Of a stretch of DNA of 64,000 nucleotides, positions 44,677-51,975 are shown piece after piece. How positions within the stretch are numbered: position 1 is the first letter of the stretch; the number at the start of each line of letters is the position of its first letter. The notes under the pieces were generated by a model. It searched no databases, was not told the origin of the DNA, and saw only the letters and a list, made by a program, of their open reading frames with translations. This DNA is from Micromonospora sp. HM5-17 (lineage in GTDB: Bacteria > Actinomycetota > Actinomycetes > Mycobacteriales > Micromonosporaceae), in the NCBI RefSeq assembly GCF_003762835.1, contig NZ_RJWA01000002.1:434001-498000 (forward strand), written 5' to 3'. Position numbers and translations under genes: made by a program.

Positions 44677-45303
44677 TCAACGCCACCAGTTCCTGGTCGG
44701 CTGCGCGGCCTCTGCCGCGGCGCACGCCTGGGCGAAGGTCGCCCGATCGGGCGGTGGCAGCTTCGCCGCCTCGTCCGACGCGGCCTGGAACTGACGCAGG
44801 GCGCCGTCGGTGACGCCGTCGCAGTAGATGTAGTTCATACCCGCGCCGCGCTCCTCGACGAAGAACACCACCAGCGGACCGGGCGCCTGTGCCAGCGCGG
44901 TGACCCGGTCGATGTGGTCCGGCAGCGTCGGGTCGAACAGGGCGGCACACACCAACTGGTGGCTGTACCGGTCGAGCTCGACCGTGGTGTTCGTGATCTG
45001 ACCCCGCGCGCCGACCCCCAGCCGGCCGCCCTGGGGGTCACGGAAGAACATCGACATACGAAACACCACGCATGGGTTCGGCGGGTGCCATTCCCACCGA
45101 ACCGCTTCCAGCTCCACCCGCTCGGACCAGGTGTGGTACTCGTACTGGCCGACCTTGAGGAAGACGGCCGGCTTCACCACCTGCCCGCATCGCACCAGCT
45201 CGATCGCCGGCACCCACAGATCCCACTGTGGATGCCGGGCGTTGACGAGATCGATGGCGTACCTCAGGTCAGGCATGTCGGGCCGACCGAGAATCCATTC
45301 CAT
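44677..45303 (-). CDS. Hypothetical protein beside the toxin operon
   Basis: 208 residues, taking the ATG at 45303 (MEWILGRPDMPDLRYAIDLV). The predicted soluble alpha/beta protein has an aromatic-rich centre (EYHTWSERVELEAVRWEWHP, CVVFRMSMFFRDP) and ends QPTRNWWR. It has no signal peptide or membrane helix, and I do not recognise the family. It faces the immunity genes end to end. The location suggests another immunity or accessory protein, but nothing in the sequence proves it. Confidence 0.6.
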   Translation of the reverse strand: MEWILGRPDMPDLRYAIDLVNARHPQWDLWVPAIELVRCGQVVKPAVFLKVGQYEYHTWSERVELEAVRWEWHPPNPCVVFRMSMFFRDPQGGRLGVGARGQITNTTVELDRYSHQLVCAALFDPTLPDHIDRVTALAQAPGPLVVFFVEERGAGMNYIYCDGVTDGALRQFQAASDEAAKLPPPDRATFAQACAAAEAAQPTRNWWR

Positions 45304-45452
45304 CGTGCCAGTTAACCGCAGGCGCGGGCTGGAGGAAAGGCCGTCCTGCGGCGGGCGGATCGGCAGTGTGGACAATGTCTGCCGTCGGATGACCACACCG
45401 TCAATCGCCGGCGGCGACGCGGGCGGACGTCGGACCGCGGCGGAGGAGTGGG

Positions 45453-45821
45453 ACGCACTACCTGGTCATCGCATATGACCACCCGGGTGAAGAGGGGCGT
45501 CGCCGTCGGGCCAACGCCAGGGAGCGGCACCTGGCCCAGGCGGCGTCGACGAACACGGTCACCGCCGTCTTTGGCGCGGCCATCCTGAATGATGACGGCG
45601 ACATGATCGGTTCGATGCTGGTCATGGCCGCCGACTCCCGTGAGGATCTGGATGCCCTGGTTGCGCGTGGAGCCGTACGTGGTCGATGACGTCTGGCGCG
45701 AGGTGCACGTCCACCATGCCAGGTGGGGCCGTCCTTCCTGCCGGCCGGTGACCGGACGTTCGACCGGACGTCTGAGGAACCGGCGCGAGACGTGCCGAAG
45801 CCGGACGACCAGGGCGGCTGA
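45453..45821 (+). pseudogene. Degraded YciI-family gene
   Basis: The frame from 45453 reads HYLVIAYDHPGEEGRRRR, then TVTAVFGAAILNDDGDMIGS and MLVMAADSREDLDALVAR. An extra base near 45666 shifts it, so that EPYVVDDVWREVHVHHARWG continues in the next frame. A second shift near 45727 restores PSFLPAGDRTFDRT to the stop at 45819. The start codon is ACG where ATG is expected, behind an intact GGAGGAG. These lesions leave a recognisable but dead YCII-related gene about 200 bp before a living YciI paralogue. Confidence 0.75.
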
Positions 45822-46024
45822 GATCAGCCGGGATCCGGTTCGGTCCTTGGATCGCGTGGACCTACCGCGGGACGATGCTCCGGCAGGGCATCAGCTGCAC
45901 CCACCACGCCGAGAACCCGGTCGCGCCGCAGTGATGTGGCGGCCATCACATCCGATGGTGTCGAGAACGCGGCGTCGGCTCCGTCCCAGGGGGCACGAGA
46001 CAGGCCGAACAAAGGACAAGCACC

Positions 46025-46429
46025 ATGAAGTACCTGCTGCTGAAGCACTACCGCGGCGCCCCGGCTCCGGTCAACGACGTGCCGATGGACCAGTGGACGC
46101 CGGACGAGGTCGACGCGCACATGCAGTACATGCGCGACTTCGCGGCCCGTCTGGAGGAGACGGGTGAATTCGTCGACGGTCAGGCGTTGGCGCCCGAGGG
46201 CGCGTTCGTGCGGTATGACGGCGAGGGGCGCCCACCGGTGACCGACGGCCCGTTCGCCGAGACCAAGGACCTCATCGCCGGGTGGATGGTGATCGACGTG
46301 GAGTCCTGGGATCGCGCGGTCGAGCTGGCCGGAGAGCTGTCCGCCGCCCCCGGTGCGGGCGGCGAGCCGATCCATGAGTGGATCGAGGTGCGGCCGTTCC
46401 TCCGCGCGTCAACCACCGTCACCGAGTGA
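46025..46429 (+). CDS. YciI/DGPF-family protein
   Basis: 134 residues from an ATG with AAAGGA upstream. It has the YCII-related fold and the DGPF motif: MKYLLLKHYRGAP, MRDFAARLEETGEFVDGQAL, PPVTDGPFAETKDLIAGWMV and a terminal IEVRPFL. Genes of this kind are the hallmark partners of ECF42 sigma factors. The stop overlaps the sigma gene start (GTGA). Its biochemical activity is unknown. Confidence 0.88.
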   Translation: MKYLLLKHYRGAPAPVNDVPMDQWTPDEVDAHMQYMRDFAARLEETGEFVDGQALAPEGAFVRYDGEGRPPVTDGPFAETKDLIAGWMVIDVESWDRAVELAGELSAAPGAGGEPIHEWIEVRPFLRASTTVTE

Positions 46430-47571
46430 ACGAGTCGCTGCTGCGGGCGCTCGTGCCCGCGGTGATCGGTGTCCTCGTCCGGCGCGGAGCCGACTTCGCG
46501 TCGGCCGAGGACGCCGTGCAGGAAGCCCTGATCCGGGCGTTGGAGACCTGGCGGGACGATCCACCGCGGGACCCGAAGGCGTGGCTGGTCGCGGTGTCGT
46601 GGCGGAAGTTTCTCGACGCCGCCCGCGCCGAGGCGTCGCGGCGGGGGCGGGAACTCGAGGCGGCGGTCCAGCCGTCCCCCGGTCCGGTGCCGACCACGGA
46701 CGACACCCTGCGGCTGTTCTTTCTGTGCGCGCACCCGGCGCTGCCACAGGCGGCGGCCGTCGCGTTGACGCTGCGTGCGGTTGGTGGGCTGACGACCCGC
46801 CAGATCGCCGAGGCCTACCTGGTACCGGAGGCAACGATGGCGCAGCGGATCAGCCGAGCCAAGCGACGGATAGCGGGGCTTTCGCTTGACCAGCCGGGTG
46901 ATCTCGGCACGGTGATGCGGGTGCTGTATCTCATCTTCAACGAGGGGTACGGCGGGGATGTCGACCTGGCGACCGAGGCGATCCGCCTGACCCGCCAGCT
47001 CGTCGCCCTGATCGACGAACCCGAGGCCGCGGGGCTGCTGGCGCTGATGCTGCTGCACCATGCCCGACGTGCGTCACGCACCGGCCCGGGAGGCCGTCTG
47101 GTGCCGCTCGCCGCACAGGACCGCGGCCTGTGGGACACGCGTCTGATCGCCGAGGGAGTCGAGATCCTGCAGGCCGCGCTAACCCGCGACCGACTGGGCG
47201 AATACCAGGCGCAGGCCGCGATCGCCGCCCTGCACGCGGACGCGCGCTGCGCCGCCGAGACAGACTGGGTCCAGATCGTGGAGTGGTACGACGAGCTGCT
47301 GCGCCTCACGGGCAGCCCGGTGGTGCGGCTCAACCGCGCGGTGGCCGTCGGCGAGGCCGACGGACCGCAGGCCGGCCTGGCGGCGTTGGCCGAGGTCAGC
47401 CCCGACCTGCCCCGGTACGCCGCGGTGGCGGCGTACCTGCACGAACGCGCCGGCAATCTCGAGCTCGCCGCCGAGCGGTATGCCGAGGCTGCCCGCGCCG
47501 CCACCAGCGTGCCGGAACGCGATCACCTCACCCGGGAGGCCGCGCGGGTGCGGCACCTGCTGCGGCGGTGA
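46426..47571 (+). CDS. ECF42 sigma factor with C-terminal TPR-like extension
   Basis: 381 residues from a GTG overlapping the DGPF gene stop by 4 bases. Region 2 shows ASAEDAVQEALIRALETW and KAWLVAVSWRKFLDAAR; region 4 shows LTTRQIAEAYLVPEATMAQR followed by SRAKRRI. The long C-terminal half (about 170-381: VLYLIFNEGYGGD, RLNRAVAVGEADGPQAGLAAL, GNLELAAERYAEA) is the helical extension of group ECF42, which controls activity without a classical anti-sigma. The coupled DGPF gene is the expected target. No target promoter motif was identified. Confidence 0.9.
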   Translation: MNESLLRALVPAVIGVLVRRGADFASAEDAVQEALIRALETWRDDPPRDPKAWLVAVSWRKFLDAARAEASRRGRELEAAVQPSPGPVPTTDDTLRLFFLCAHPALPQAAAVALTLRAVGGLTTRQIAEAYLVPEATMAQRISRAKRRIAGLSLDQPGDLGTVMRVLYLIFNEGYGGDVDLATEAIRLTRQLVALIDEPEAAGLLALMLLHHARRASRTGPGGRLVPLAAQDRGLWDTRLIAEGVEILQAALTRDRLGEYQAQAAIAALHADARCAAETDWVQIVEWYDELLRLTGSPVVRLNRAVAVGEADGPQAGLAALAEVSPDLPRYAAVAAYLHERAGNLELAAERYAEAARAATSVPERDHLTREAARVRHLLRR

Positions 47572-47573
47572 GT

Positions 47574-48230
47574 TCACGGGCGGGTCGTCGGTGACCCCGC
47601 GGTATGGTCCAGCGCGTCCCGTAGCAGCGCCAGGAGGGTGGTGGCTGGCTGGATGCCCGGGATCGGCGGCCCGCCGTCGATGACCAGGGTCGGGACCCCG
47701 GTGACGCCCCGTTCGGCGGCGTGGCGTTCGTCGGCGCGCACCGCGTCGCCGTACGCGTCGCCGGCCAGGACCGCCCGCACCTCGGCGCGAGGCAGTCCGG
47801 CTGCCGTACCGATCGACTCCAGTACCTGCGGGTCGGCCACGTCACGCCCCTCGGTGTGGTAGGCGTGGAGCAGGCTCGCCACCAGCTCGTTGGCGTGTCC
47901 ACGGGCCGTCGCCAGCTGGATCAGCCGATGGGCGTCGAAGGTGTTCACCGGGCGGGCGAGGTGCAGGTTCAGCTCCAGACCCTCCGCGGCGCCGAGGGCC
48001 CGGATGCGGGCGATCCGGGCCGGCGCGTCGCTGCCCCACCAGTCGGGATCCGCCATCTCCGCCGCGGCGGACCGGCCGGGAATCCGGCTCCGCTGCGGGT
48101 CGAGTTCAAAGCTGCGCCAACGCAGCTCCACCTGCGCGGAGCCGGGCAGCCCGGCGAGCGCCGTCATGAGACGTCGTTGGCCGATGAAGCACCACGGGCA
48201 CAGCACGTCGAGGTAGCTGTCGATCCTCAT
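47574..48230 (-). CDS. DsbA-family (FrnE-like) thiol oxidoreductase
   Basis: 218 residues. The ATG at 48230 overlaps the preceding stop by 4 bases. A thioredoxin-fold start, SYLDVLCPWCFIGQRRL, has the CPWC active site at residues 11-14. The helical insertion contains NTFDAHRLIQLA, and the cis-proline loop reads GVTGVPTLVIDG. The fold and length match the FrnE/2-hydroxychromene isomerase-like group of cytoplasmic DsbA proteins. It is co-transcribed with the monooxygenase-like gene. Confidence 0.9.
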   Translation of the reverse strand: MRIDSYLDVLCPWCFIGQRRLMTALAGLPGSAQVELRWRSFELDPQRSRIPGRSAAAEMADPDWWGSDAPARIARIRALGAAEGLELNLHLARPVNTFDAHRLIQLATARGHANELVASLLHAYHTEGRDVADPQVLESIGTAAGLPRAEVRAVLAGDAYGDAVRADERHAAERGVTGVPTLVIDGGPPIPGIQPATTLLALLRDALDHTAGSPTTRP

Positions 48231-48583
48231 GACCCGGACCTCTCCGTCGGCTCGGGACGGACCTCGCGCAACAGCCGGTATCGGGTCATCCGCGGTGTGC
48301 CGACCCCGGGCAGCGCGCGCAGCGCCCTGTCGATGTCGGCGTAGAGCCTGTCGATGTCGGGCGATTCCTCGAAGGCGCGCAGGTCCGCTTCGCGTGCCCA
48401 GTGCACGATGGCGCACACGCGCTCGCCGTCGGTACTCGCCAGGAACCGGGCGGAGCGGTAGCCCGGGTGGTGGCGGACCCACCGCTCCTGGATCTCCGCG
48501 AACGTCGCCACGATCTTCTCTTGCGTCGTCGGATCACCGGCCGGGTAGTCGATGATCGAGTAGAAGCCGGTCTCGGTCGTCAC
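48227..48583 (-). CDS. Antibiotic biosynthesis monooxygenase (ABM) domain protein
   Basis: 118 residues from a GTG. The small ferredoxin-like ABM fold is suggested by GFYSIIDYPAGDPTTQEKIV, RHHPGYRSARFLASTDGERV and VHWAREADLRAFEES. Such proteins oxidise quinone-type or aromatic substrates, or bind heme. It is divergent from the MarR gene and precedes the DsbA-like gene, so a MarR-controlled redox response is plausible. Confidence 0.82.
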   Translation of the reverse strand: MTTETGFYSIIDYPAGDPTTQEKIVATFAEIQERWVRHHPGYRSARFLASTDGERVCAIVHWAREADLRAFEESPDIDRLYADIDRALRALPGVGTPRMTRYRLLREVRPEPTERSGS

Positions 48584-48661
48584 GGGAGCTCCGGGCTGGG
48601 TCGGCGGGACAGCCCCGCACGGCGCGGAACGGGAACCGACAGACGATTGAGATGAGAACTA

Positions 48662-48718
48662 TTCACTCGTGAACCGTATCGCGCGGTCGTTCACCGGTCA
48701 ACAGGTGCTGTGTACGCT
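48662..48718. promoter_or_regulatory. MarR divergent promoter region with palindrome
   Basis: TTCACTCGTGAA (48662-48673, 5 of 6 paired positions) lies between the divergent ABM and MarR genes and fits a MarR operator. On the plus strand a -10-like TACGCT (48713-48718) ends 6 bases before the MarR GTG (leaderless type). Confidence 0.5.
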
Positions 48719-48724
48719 CGGGCC

Positions 48725-49207
48725 GTGACGACAGGGCGGCCCAGGGCAACGGAGGATCAGCTGGCCGCGTGGCGCACGCTGTGGCGGGCCGACTCGCTCC
48801 TCTTCGCCCACCTCAACAACCTGCTTCGGGCGAACGCCGGGATGACCTACTTCGAGCACGAGGTCCTCTCCGTGCTGGACCGCGTCGGCGGGCGGCTCCG
48901 GATGGCGCCGCTCGCGGAGGAACTGATGATCTCCCGAAGCGGTGCCACCCGACTCGTCACCAAGATGGAGATTAAGGACGGCTGGGTCGCCCGTACCGCC
49001 TCCCCGACCGACCGGCGGGCCACCTGGGCCGAGCTCACCCCGGCCGGTCGGGAGGCCCTCACCCGTGCCCGTCCGGTCGTCGACACGGTCGTCTCGACTT
49101 TCTTCGCCGACCACCTGAGCCCTGGCGAGCTGCGTGGCGTCGTTCAGGCGCTCAACCGCCTCATCGAGGCCAACCCCGGCAAGCCCGACGTCGAGTGTGG
49201 CCTGTAG
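48725..49207 (+). CDS. MarR-family regulator
   Basis: 160 residues from the GTG at 48725, placed by the TACGCT-N6-GTG leaderless pattern. The winged helix reads MTYFEHEVLSVLDRVGGRLR, MAPLAEELMISRSGATRLVT and SPTDRRATWAELTPAGREAL (the DxRxxxxxLT wing). It probably represses the divergent ABM-DsbA pair and itself. The ligand is unknown. Confidence 0.9.
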   Translation: MTTGRPRATEDQLAAWRTLWRADSLLFAHLNNLLRANAGMTYFEHEVLSVLDRVGGRLRMAPLAEELMISRSGATRLVTKMEIKDGWVARTASPTDRRATWAELTPAGREALTRARPVVDTVVSTFFADHLSPGELRGVVQALNRLIEANPGKPDVECGL

Positions 49208-49345
49208 CGAGACGGAGCCCGATACCAGGCGCGTACGGCCCGGACGGGGGAGCATCGCCGCGGCACCGGTCGAGCGTCGAGGCGCGCGCGGCGTCGTCAA
49301 CCGCCCCTGACCGGTGGATCCGCCCGGCCCGCCGTGCGGGAGGGC

Positions 49346-50326
49346 TCACCTGCTGCGCCGCGCGGCTGCGCGCGAGCGGTACCTGGCCCGGTAGGCCTGG
49401 GGCGAGATGCCCAGTTCCCGGCGGAAGGTCTGTCGGAGGTTGGCGGCGGAGCCGATGCCGGTACGCTGGGCGACCCTGTCGATCGGTTCGTCGCTGACCT
49501 CCAGGAGCCGCTGCGCGGCGAGCACCCGTTCCCGGGTGAGCCATCGGTGTGGACTCATGCCGGTGAGTCGGTGGAAGTGGCGGGCCAGGGTACGGGGGCT
49601 CATGTGCACGCGCGCCCCGAGCGCGCTCAGCGACCACCGCTGGTCCAGGTGCTGCCGCATCCAGTCGAGCAGCTCCGGCAGGGGGTCGTCCGGATCGGGG
49701 CTGAGGGGGACGTCGACGAACTGGGCCTGTCCGCCGCTCCGGTAGCCGGCGAGTACCAGCCGGCGGGCGATCGCGGCGGCGGCATCGGCGCCGAAGTCCG
49801 TCCGCACGATGTGCAGCGCCAGGTCGATGCCGGCCGACATGCCCGCCGAGGTGAGGACGCCACGGTCATCGACGAACAGGGCACGCGGGTCCACCGTGGC
49901 GGTCGGGAAGAGCGAGGCGAGCAGCGGAGCCGTCGACCAGTGCGTCGTCGCGCGGCGGTGGTCGAGGAGGCCGGCGTGGCCGAGGATGAAGGCGCCCGTG
50001 CAGATCGACATGATCCGCGCCCCTCGGTGGCGGGCGCGCCGCAGCGCGGTCAGCAGCGCCCGGGGCGGGACCTCCTGCTCCCGCGTCCAACCGGGGACGA
50101 CCACCAGGTCCGCGGTCTCCGCCTCGTCGAGCCCGTACGCCGCGTGCACGGTGACCCCACCACCGAGCTCGACCTGCCCCGGGGTGACCGCGCAGGTCCT
50201 GGTCCGGTACCAGGTGCCGAATCGTGGGGAGTAGTCCACGCCGAAGATCTCGTACACGGTCACGAAGTCGAAGCTGCCCGCGCCGGAATAGGCCAGCATG
50301 GCCACCCTGGGCCCGTCGAGCGGCAT
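49346..50326 (-). CDS. GlxA-type regulator (DJ-1/PfpI domain plus AraC HTH)
   Basis: 326 residues. The ATG at 50326 has GGAGGTGG upstream. The N-terminal DJ-1/PfpI-like domain (about 5-175) includes VAMLAYSGAGSFDFVTVYEI, VVPGWTREQ and the nucleophile-elbow-like MSICTGAFILGHAG. The C-terminal AraC domain (about 225-320) contains SLSALGARVHMSPRTLARHF and DRVAQRTGIGSAANLRQTFR. The family regulates amide, amine or quaternary-ammonium metabolism genes. It is divergent from the MBL-fold gene. Confidence 0.92.
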   Translation of the reverse strand: MPLDGPRVAMLAYSGAGSFDFVTVYEIFGVDYSPRFGTWYRTRTCAVTPGQVELGGGVTVHAAYGLDEAETADLVVVPGWTREQEVPPRALLTALRRARHRGARIMSICTGAFILGHAGLLDHRRATTHWSTAPLLASLFPTATVDPRALFVDDRGVLTSAGMSAGIDLALHIVRTDFGADAAAAIARRLVLAGYRSGGQAQFVDVPLSPDPDDPLPELLDWMRQHLDQRWSLSALGARVHMSPRTLARHFHRLTGMSPHRWLTRERVLAAQRLLEVSDEPIDRVAQRTGIGSAANLRQTFRRELGISPQAYRARYRSRAAARRSR

Positions 50327-50594
50327 GTCCCACCTCCTGCACCCGGGCGTGTCCGGCAACGACGAGCGGCCCCGGCCCGGGGCCGAGCATCGGGAACGAC
50401 TGCGCGGAACCCATGGTAGGGAGCCCCGACCGTCGGAGCGGCGATGCGGTTCGGACACATCTCGGCATGATCAGGTCAACCGCTCCCCGACGGCGGCACC
50501 GCGGCGCGCGTCCGGCCCTACCGTGAGGCCGGGCTCAGCCCGGACACCGGCCGGTCAGCCAGGCCGGTGCACGATACGACGGAAGGTAGTCACA

Positions 50595-51560
50595 GTGGGT
50601 GACATATCCAACACATTCGGACGACGAACCTTTCTGCTCGCTGCCGGGGTGGTGGGGGTTGTTGGTGCCGTGGGGGTCGAGTCACGGGCCGGCGCCACTC
50701 CGTCTCGCGGGCGGCGGCAGACGGCAGTGTCGCGCTCCGTCGGCGGGTTCGTGGTCACGCCGTTGCTCGACGCCGCGGGGCCGTTCTTCGCCGACCGTCA
50801 GGTGGCCTTCCCCGAGGCGACCGAGGCCGACTGGGCCCGCGCCCGCCGCGTCGACCCGGGCGCGTTCGGGCCCGGTCAGACCTGGCAACTCGACTTCCGG
50901 TGCTTCGTGGTGCGCGGGCCGCGCGACCGACTGATGCTGGTCGACACCGGCGTGGGGCCGGAGGGCAGCCCCGCCGCGGCCTGGGCGCCGACCCCGGGTC
51001 GCCTCCCGGCCGAACTCGACCAGGCCGGCATCGACCCGGCGGACGTCGACACCGTGGTGTTGACCCACCTGCACGAGGATCATTACGGCTGGTCGGTTCG
51101 TCCAGACGGTACGCCGATGTTCCCCAACGCCCGCTACGTCGTCCAGCGGCGGGAGATCGCGGCGCTCGAGGAGGGTGACTCGGCCCTCGGCTACATCGTC
51201 GACCCGCTGCGTGCGGCCGGGCTGCTGCACGAGGTCGACGGCATCACCCGTCTCGCCACCGCCCCGGGACGATCCGGCGGTGTGATCCGGGTCGTCCCCA
51301 CGCCCGGACACACCCCGGGTCACCAGTCGGTCGTCGTCGAGAACCGCGCCCGGCAGGTCATCGTCACCGGCGACGTCCTGGTGCACGCGGTCCAGTTGGT
51401 CGACCCCGAGGTGAGCTACCGGTTCGAGGCCGATGCCGAGCTCGCCCGCCAGACCCGCCGCCGGCTTCTCGCCGAGGCCAAGAGTCGGCGGACCGTGCTG
51501 GCCACCGCCCACCTGACCCGGCCCTGGGTGGAACTCGGCGGCTCGCTACCCCGCCCGTAG
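50595..51560 (+). CDS. Tat-exported metallo-beta-lactamase-fold hydrolase
   Basis: 321 residues from a GTG with GGAAGG upstream. A twin-arginine leader, TFGRRTFLLAAGVVGVVG, predicts folded export. The metal site follows in order: THLHEDHYG near residue 156, TPGHTPGHQS near 237 and VTGDVLVH near 256. This resembles quorum-quenching lactonases and similar hydrolases of the MBL superfamily, though substrate cannot be read from these motifs. It is divergent from the GlxA-type regulator (268-bp gap), which may control it. Confidence 0.88.
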   Translation: MGDISNTFGRRTFLLAAGVVGVVGAVGVESRAGATPSRGRRQTAVSRSVGGFVVTPLLDAAGPFFADRQVAFPEATEADWARARRVDPGAFGPGQTWQLDFRCFVVRGPRDRLMLVDTGVGPEGSPAAAWAPTPGRLPAELDQAGIDPADVDTVVLTHLHEDHYGWSVRPDGTPMFPNARYVVQRREIAALEEGDSALGYIVDPLRAAGLLHEVDGITRLATAPGRSGGVIRVVPTPGHTPGHQSVVVENRARQVIVTGDVLVHAVQLVDPEVSYRFEADAELARQTRRRLLAEAKSRRTVLATAHLTRPWVELGGSLPRP

Positions 51561-51975
51561 GGCGTCGGCGAAGCCCGCGCGCGGCGCGACCCGGCACGGG
51601 GCGGGTCGCGCCCACGGGGCCGCCGGCGTACCGCGGCACGGTGCGGCCCGCCACCGCCGGCGGCACCCTGGGACGGCCCTGGGCTGGCAGGATGCCGCCG
51701 GCTCGTGCCGCCGGGCGTATCCGGACAACGACGCCAGCGACAGACGCACCTCGACGGCCGGGCGGGGCTGCGGAGGCTCGCGGACCAACCGGTGCCGGAC
51801 CGCCCCGCCCCGGCACGCGCCCGTCGGCCGGCGCGGAGCGCTGGCCGTGCCGCCGGCGACCGCACGGCGGTTGGTCGGTACCGAATGTGCGATCCGTATG
51901 CGGTCGCTCCCGATCATCGATATCGAGCGGCGGTAATGGGGCCGGCAGTCGGGGTTGGCTGGTGGGAGGTGCCGG
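51561..51975. other. Intergenic region upstream of the LamG/RHS operon
   Basis: 415 bp. It must hold the promoter of the LamG-RHS-immunity operon. I see a small palindrome TCGATATCGA (51916-51925) and the ribosome site GGGAGG at 51964-51969. Nothing else is convincing. Confidence 0.35.

Noticed and set aside
45822-46000. Possible fragment reading TYRGTMLRQGISCTHHAE before the DGPF gene
   Set aside because: Too short and without a recognisable family; could be gene debris following the YciI pseudogene, but I cannot support a call.
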